In this document: piece after piece, positions 3,854-5,343 of the stretch | How positions within the stretch are numbered: the stretch's first letter is position 1 | Layout of the letters: every line of letters begins with the position of its first letter | NCBI GenBank assembly: GCA_029865665.1 | Contig: JARXAV010000291.1 | Location: forward strand, 1 to 5,343 | Origin: Flectobacillus sp. | GTDB lineage: Bacteria > Bacteroidota > Bacteroidia > Cytophagales > Spirosomataceae | DNA length: 5,343 bases | Direction: 5' to 3' | Translations under genes and position numbers: made by a program | The notes under the pieces: generated by a model | The model's database searches: none | Told to the model about the DNA's origin: nothing | The model's input: only the letters and a program-made list of their open reading frames with translations

Positions 3854-5343
3854 TGTTAAAACTTCTTACTAAAAAAGAGATTTTCAAAATTATGAAGATC
3901 ACTGCAATTCAACTTGTCATAGCAATGATGGTTGTGGGAGTTAGTTTCGCTCGTCCATCCTATGCTCAAGAACATTTGAAAGATCGAATTACGCTTACTG
4001 CCAACAAGAGCAGTTTGCGGGCTGTGCTGCGGGATATTGAAAAGCAAGTAGATATTGTATTTTCTTATCAGAAAGATGTACTTGCTTCAAAGGAAAAAGT
4101 ATCTATTTCGTTTAAGGATGAAACCGTAGAATCTATTCTGAATGTACTTCTTAATCCTAGAAATATAAATTTTTGGGTATTAAAGAATAATCAAATAATT
4201 CTTACGCAACGCACTACGGCTGAGAATCCTGCTACTCTATTGCCAACTGTCCCAAAGTTCACAGAAGTACAAATACAAGAGGTTACCATCACCGGGACAA
4301 TTGTCGATTCAGAAAGAGGCGAACCTTTGGCAGGTGTAAATGTTTTCGTAAAAGGCACGCAAAAAGGCACGACATCTGATGCTAGAGGAAAATATGCTAT
4401 TTCTGTTTCAGACAAAGATGATGTTCTGGTTTTCTCATCAATAGGATATGAGAAGCAAGAAGTTGCAATACTTAAACGTATATTAATAAACGTTAGTATG
4501 AAGAGTGGTAATCAGTCATTGGATGAAGTGGTAGTTATCGGTTACGGTAAAGCAAAGCGTAGTGAAATCACAACGTCTATCTCGTCTATCTCTGAAAAAG
4601 AAATCAAGAACTTACCTGTTGCTGGTATCGACCAAGCGATGCAAGGGAAAGTGGCTGGGGTAACAATCTCTAGTAATGGAGGGCAACCTGGGGGAGGTAT
4701 TTCGGTACGTGTTCGTGGGATTACTTCGGTAAATGGAAACGAACCTTTGTATGTCATTGATGGAGTTCCAATGCAAGGCTCACGTAGCAGTATTTCTCAA
4801 GACCAATTGGGAGGACAAGCAGGTCAGAGTTCACAGAGTCCTTTGGCGGCATTAAACCCGAACGATATTGTCTCAATTGACGTATTAAAAGACGCATCTG
4901 CTCAGGCAATCTACGGTTCAAGAGCTGCCAATGGGGTGGTGGTTATTACGACAAAATCGGGTAAAATTGGGGAGTCTAAAATTTCGTATGAAGTGTATTA
5001 TGGGCAACAAACCGTGCCTAAAAAGCTTTCTTTATTAAATTTGAGTCAGTTTGCAGCGTATCAAAACTCCTTAGCTCCAGAAATTAATAGTTCTGGGATT
5101 GGTTTTTTGACACCCATCGAAGAATTTGCTGACCCAAGTGTATTAGGAGCTGGGACAAACTGGCAAGATGCCGTTTTTCGTAAAGGAATCATCAAAAATC
5201 ATCAATTGGCATTTTCGGGAGGACAAAACAAAACGAGCTACTATTTCTCGGTGAACTATTTTGGACAAGAAGGAACGGTAATCGGTTCTGACTTCGAACG
5301 CTTTGCCTTACGTACGAGTATCGACCATCAAGTAAAAAGCTGG
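3853..5343 (+). CDS. SusC/RagA-type TonB-dependent transducer with STN domain, N-terminal 497 residues (open at window end)
   Basis: This is an outer-membrane importer that also signals to the FecR protein encoded upstream. A signal peptide spans about 1-38: a long basic n-region (MLKLLTKKEIFKIMK), a hydrophobic core (LVIAMMVVGVSF) and a probable cut after SYA. The STN signalling domain spans about 45-118. The carboxypeptidase-regulatory-like domain spans about 144-210 (GTIVDSERGEPLAGVNVFVKG). A TonB-box-like LDEVVVIGYG lies at 223-232. The plug spans about 245-370, with LPVAGIDQAMQGKVAGV, VRVRGITSVNGNEPLYVIDGVP and the SusC signature DVLKDASAQAIYGSRAANGVVVITTK. Barrel strands begin near 375. 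Family members have roughly 1,000-1,150 residues, so slightly under half is visible and there is no stop. ATG 3853 gives the full signal peptide; ATG 3892 (residue 14) would give a shorter, still usable one. A SusD lipoprotein gene would be expected downstream. The substrate cannot be read from the sequence. Confidence 0.95.
   Translation, partial: MLKLLTKKEIFKIMKITAIQLVIAMMVVGVSFARPSYAQEHLKDRITLTANKSSLRAVLRDIEKQVDIVFSYQKDVLASKEKVSISFKDETVESILNVLLNPRNINFWVLKNNQIILTQRTTAENPATLLPTVPKFTEVQIQEVTITGTIVDSERGEPLAGVNVFVKGTQKGTTSDARGKYAISVSDKDDVLVFSSIGYEKQEVAILKRILINVSMKSGNQSLDEVVVIGYGKAKRSEITTSISSISEKEIKNLPVAGIDQAMQGKVAGVTISSNGGQPGGGISVRVRGITSVNGNEPLYVIDGVPMQGSRSSISQDQLGGQAGQSSQSPLAALNPNDIVSIDVLKDASAQAIYGSRAANGVVVITTKSGKIGESKISYEVYYGQQTVPKKLSLLNLSQFAAYQNSLAPEINSSGIGFLTPIEEFADPSVLGAGTNWQDAVFRKGIIKNHQLAFSGGQNKTSYYFSVNYFGQEGTVIGSDFERFALRTSIDHQVKSW

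Noticed and set aside
3856..4757. Three short minus-strand frames (3856-4047, 4191-4415, 4542-4757) opposite the receptor gene
   Set aside because: All lie within the continuous SusC-like coding frame, whose signal peptide, STN, plug and signature motifs read without a break.

Overview
The window reads as Bacteroidota chromosome, most likely a Cytophagales-type genus (Flectobacillus/Arcicella/Runella-like). I infer this from the AT-rich intergenic DNA, the lack of Shine-Dalgarno sequences before the starts, a TAnnTTTG-type promoter box, and the gene set: a GH95 fucosidase, a FecI-type sigma factor, a FecR anti-sigma with a DUF4974-like C-terminus, and a SusC/RagA receptor with an STN domain. 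The genus is a guess; the phylum is close to certain.

Layout. 1-669 (+) is the C-terminal quarter of a GH95 alpha-L-fucosidase-type glycosidase, cut by the window edge. 669-829 is an unusual intergenic repeat: eleven 10-bp units, each a heptamer CTYYGYG plus 3 bp, arranged as 4 forward, 3 inverted and 4 forward. It lies between convergent genes. 838-1437 (-) is a small alpha/beta hydrolase with a complete Ser-Asp-His triad. 1438-1724 is a divergent AT-rich control region with dyads and a promoter box almost touching the next start codon.

From 1725 to the end lies a cell-surface-signalling cassette on the + strand: ECF sigma factor (1725-2354), FecR-type membrane anti-sigma (2486-3586), and the 5' part (497 codons) of a SusC-like TonB-dependent transducer (3853-5343, open at the window end). 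In such systems the loaded receptor signals through its periplasmic STN domain to the FecR protein. FecR then releases the sigma factor to transcribe the receptor operon. A SusD partner and degradative enzymes would be expected just beyond the right edge. Whether the GH95 gene belongs to the same utilisation locus cannot be told from here.

The part least explained by known genes is 3739-3853, between the anti-sigma and receptor genes. It holds two strong hairpins. The outer one is followed by a U-run only when read on the minus strand, and a perfect TAnnTTTG box points the same way from the receptor start codon. Together these outline a possible RNA of about 100 nt, divergent from and adjacent to the receptor gene. 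A further pattern, TTGTAC-N9-TAG, occurs once in each intergenic region before the sigma, anti-sigma and receptor genes.
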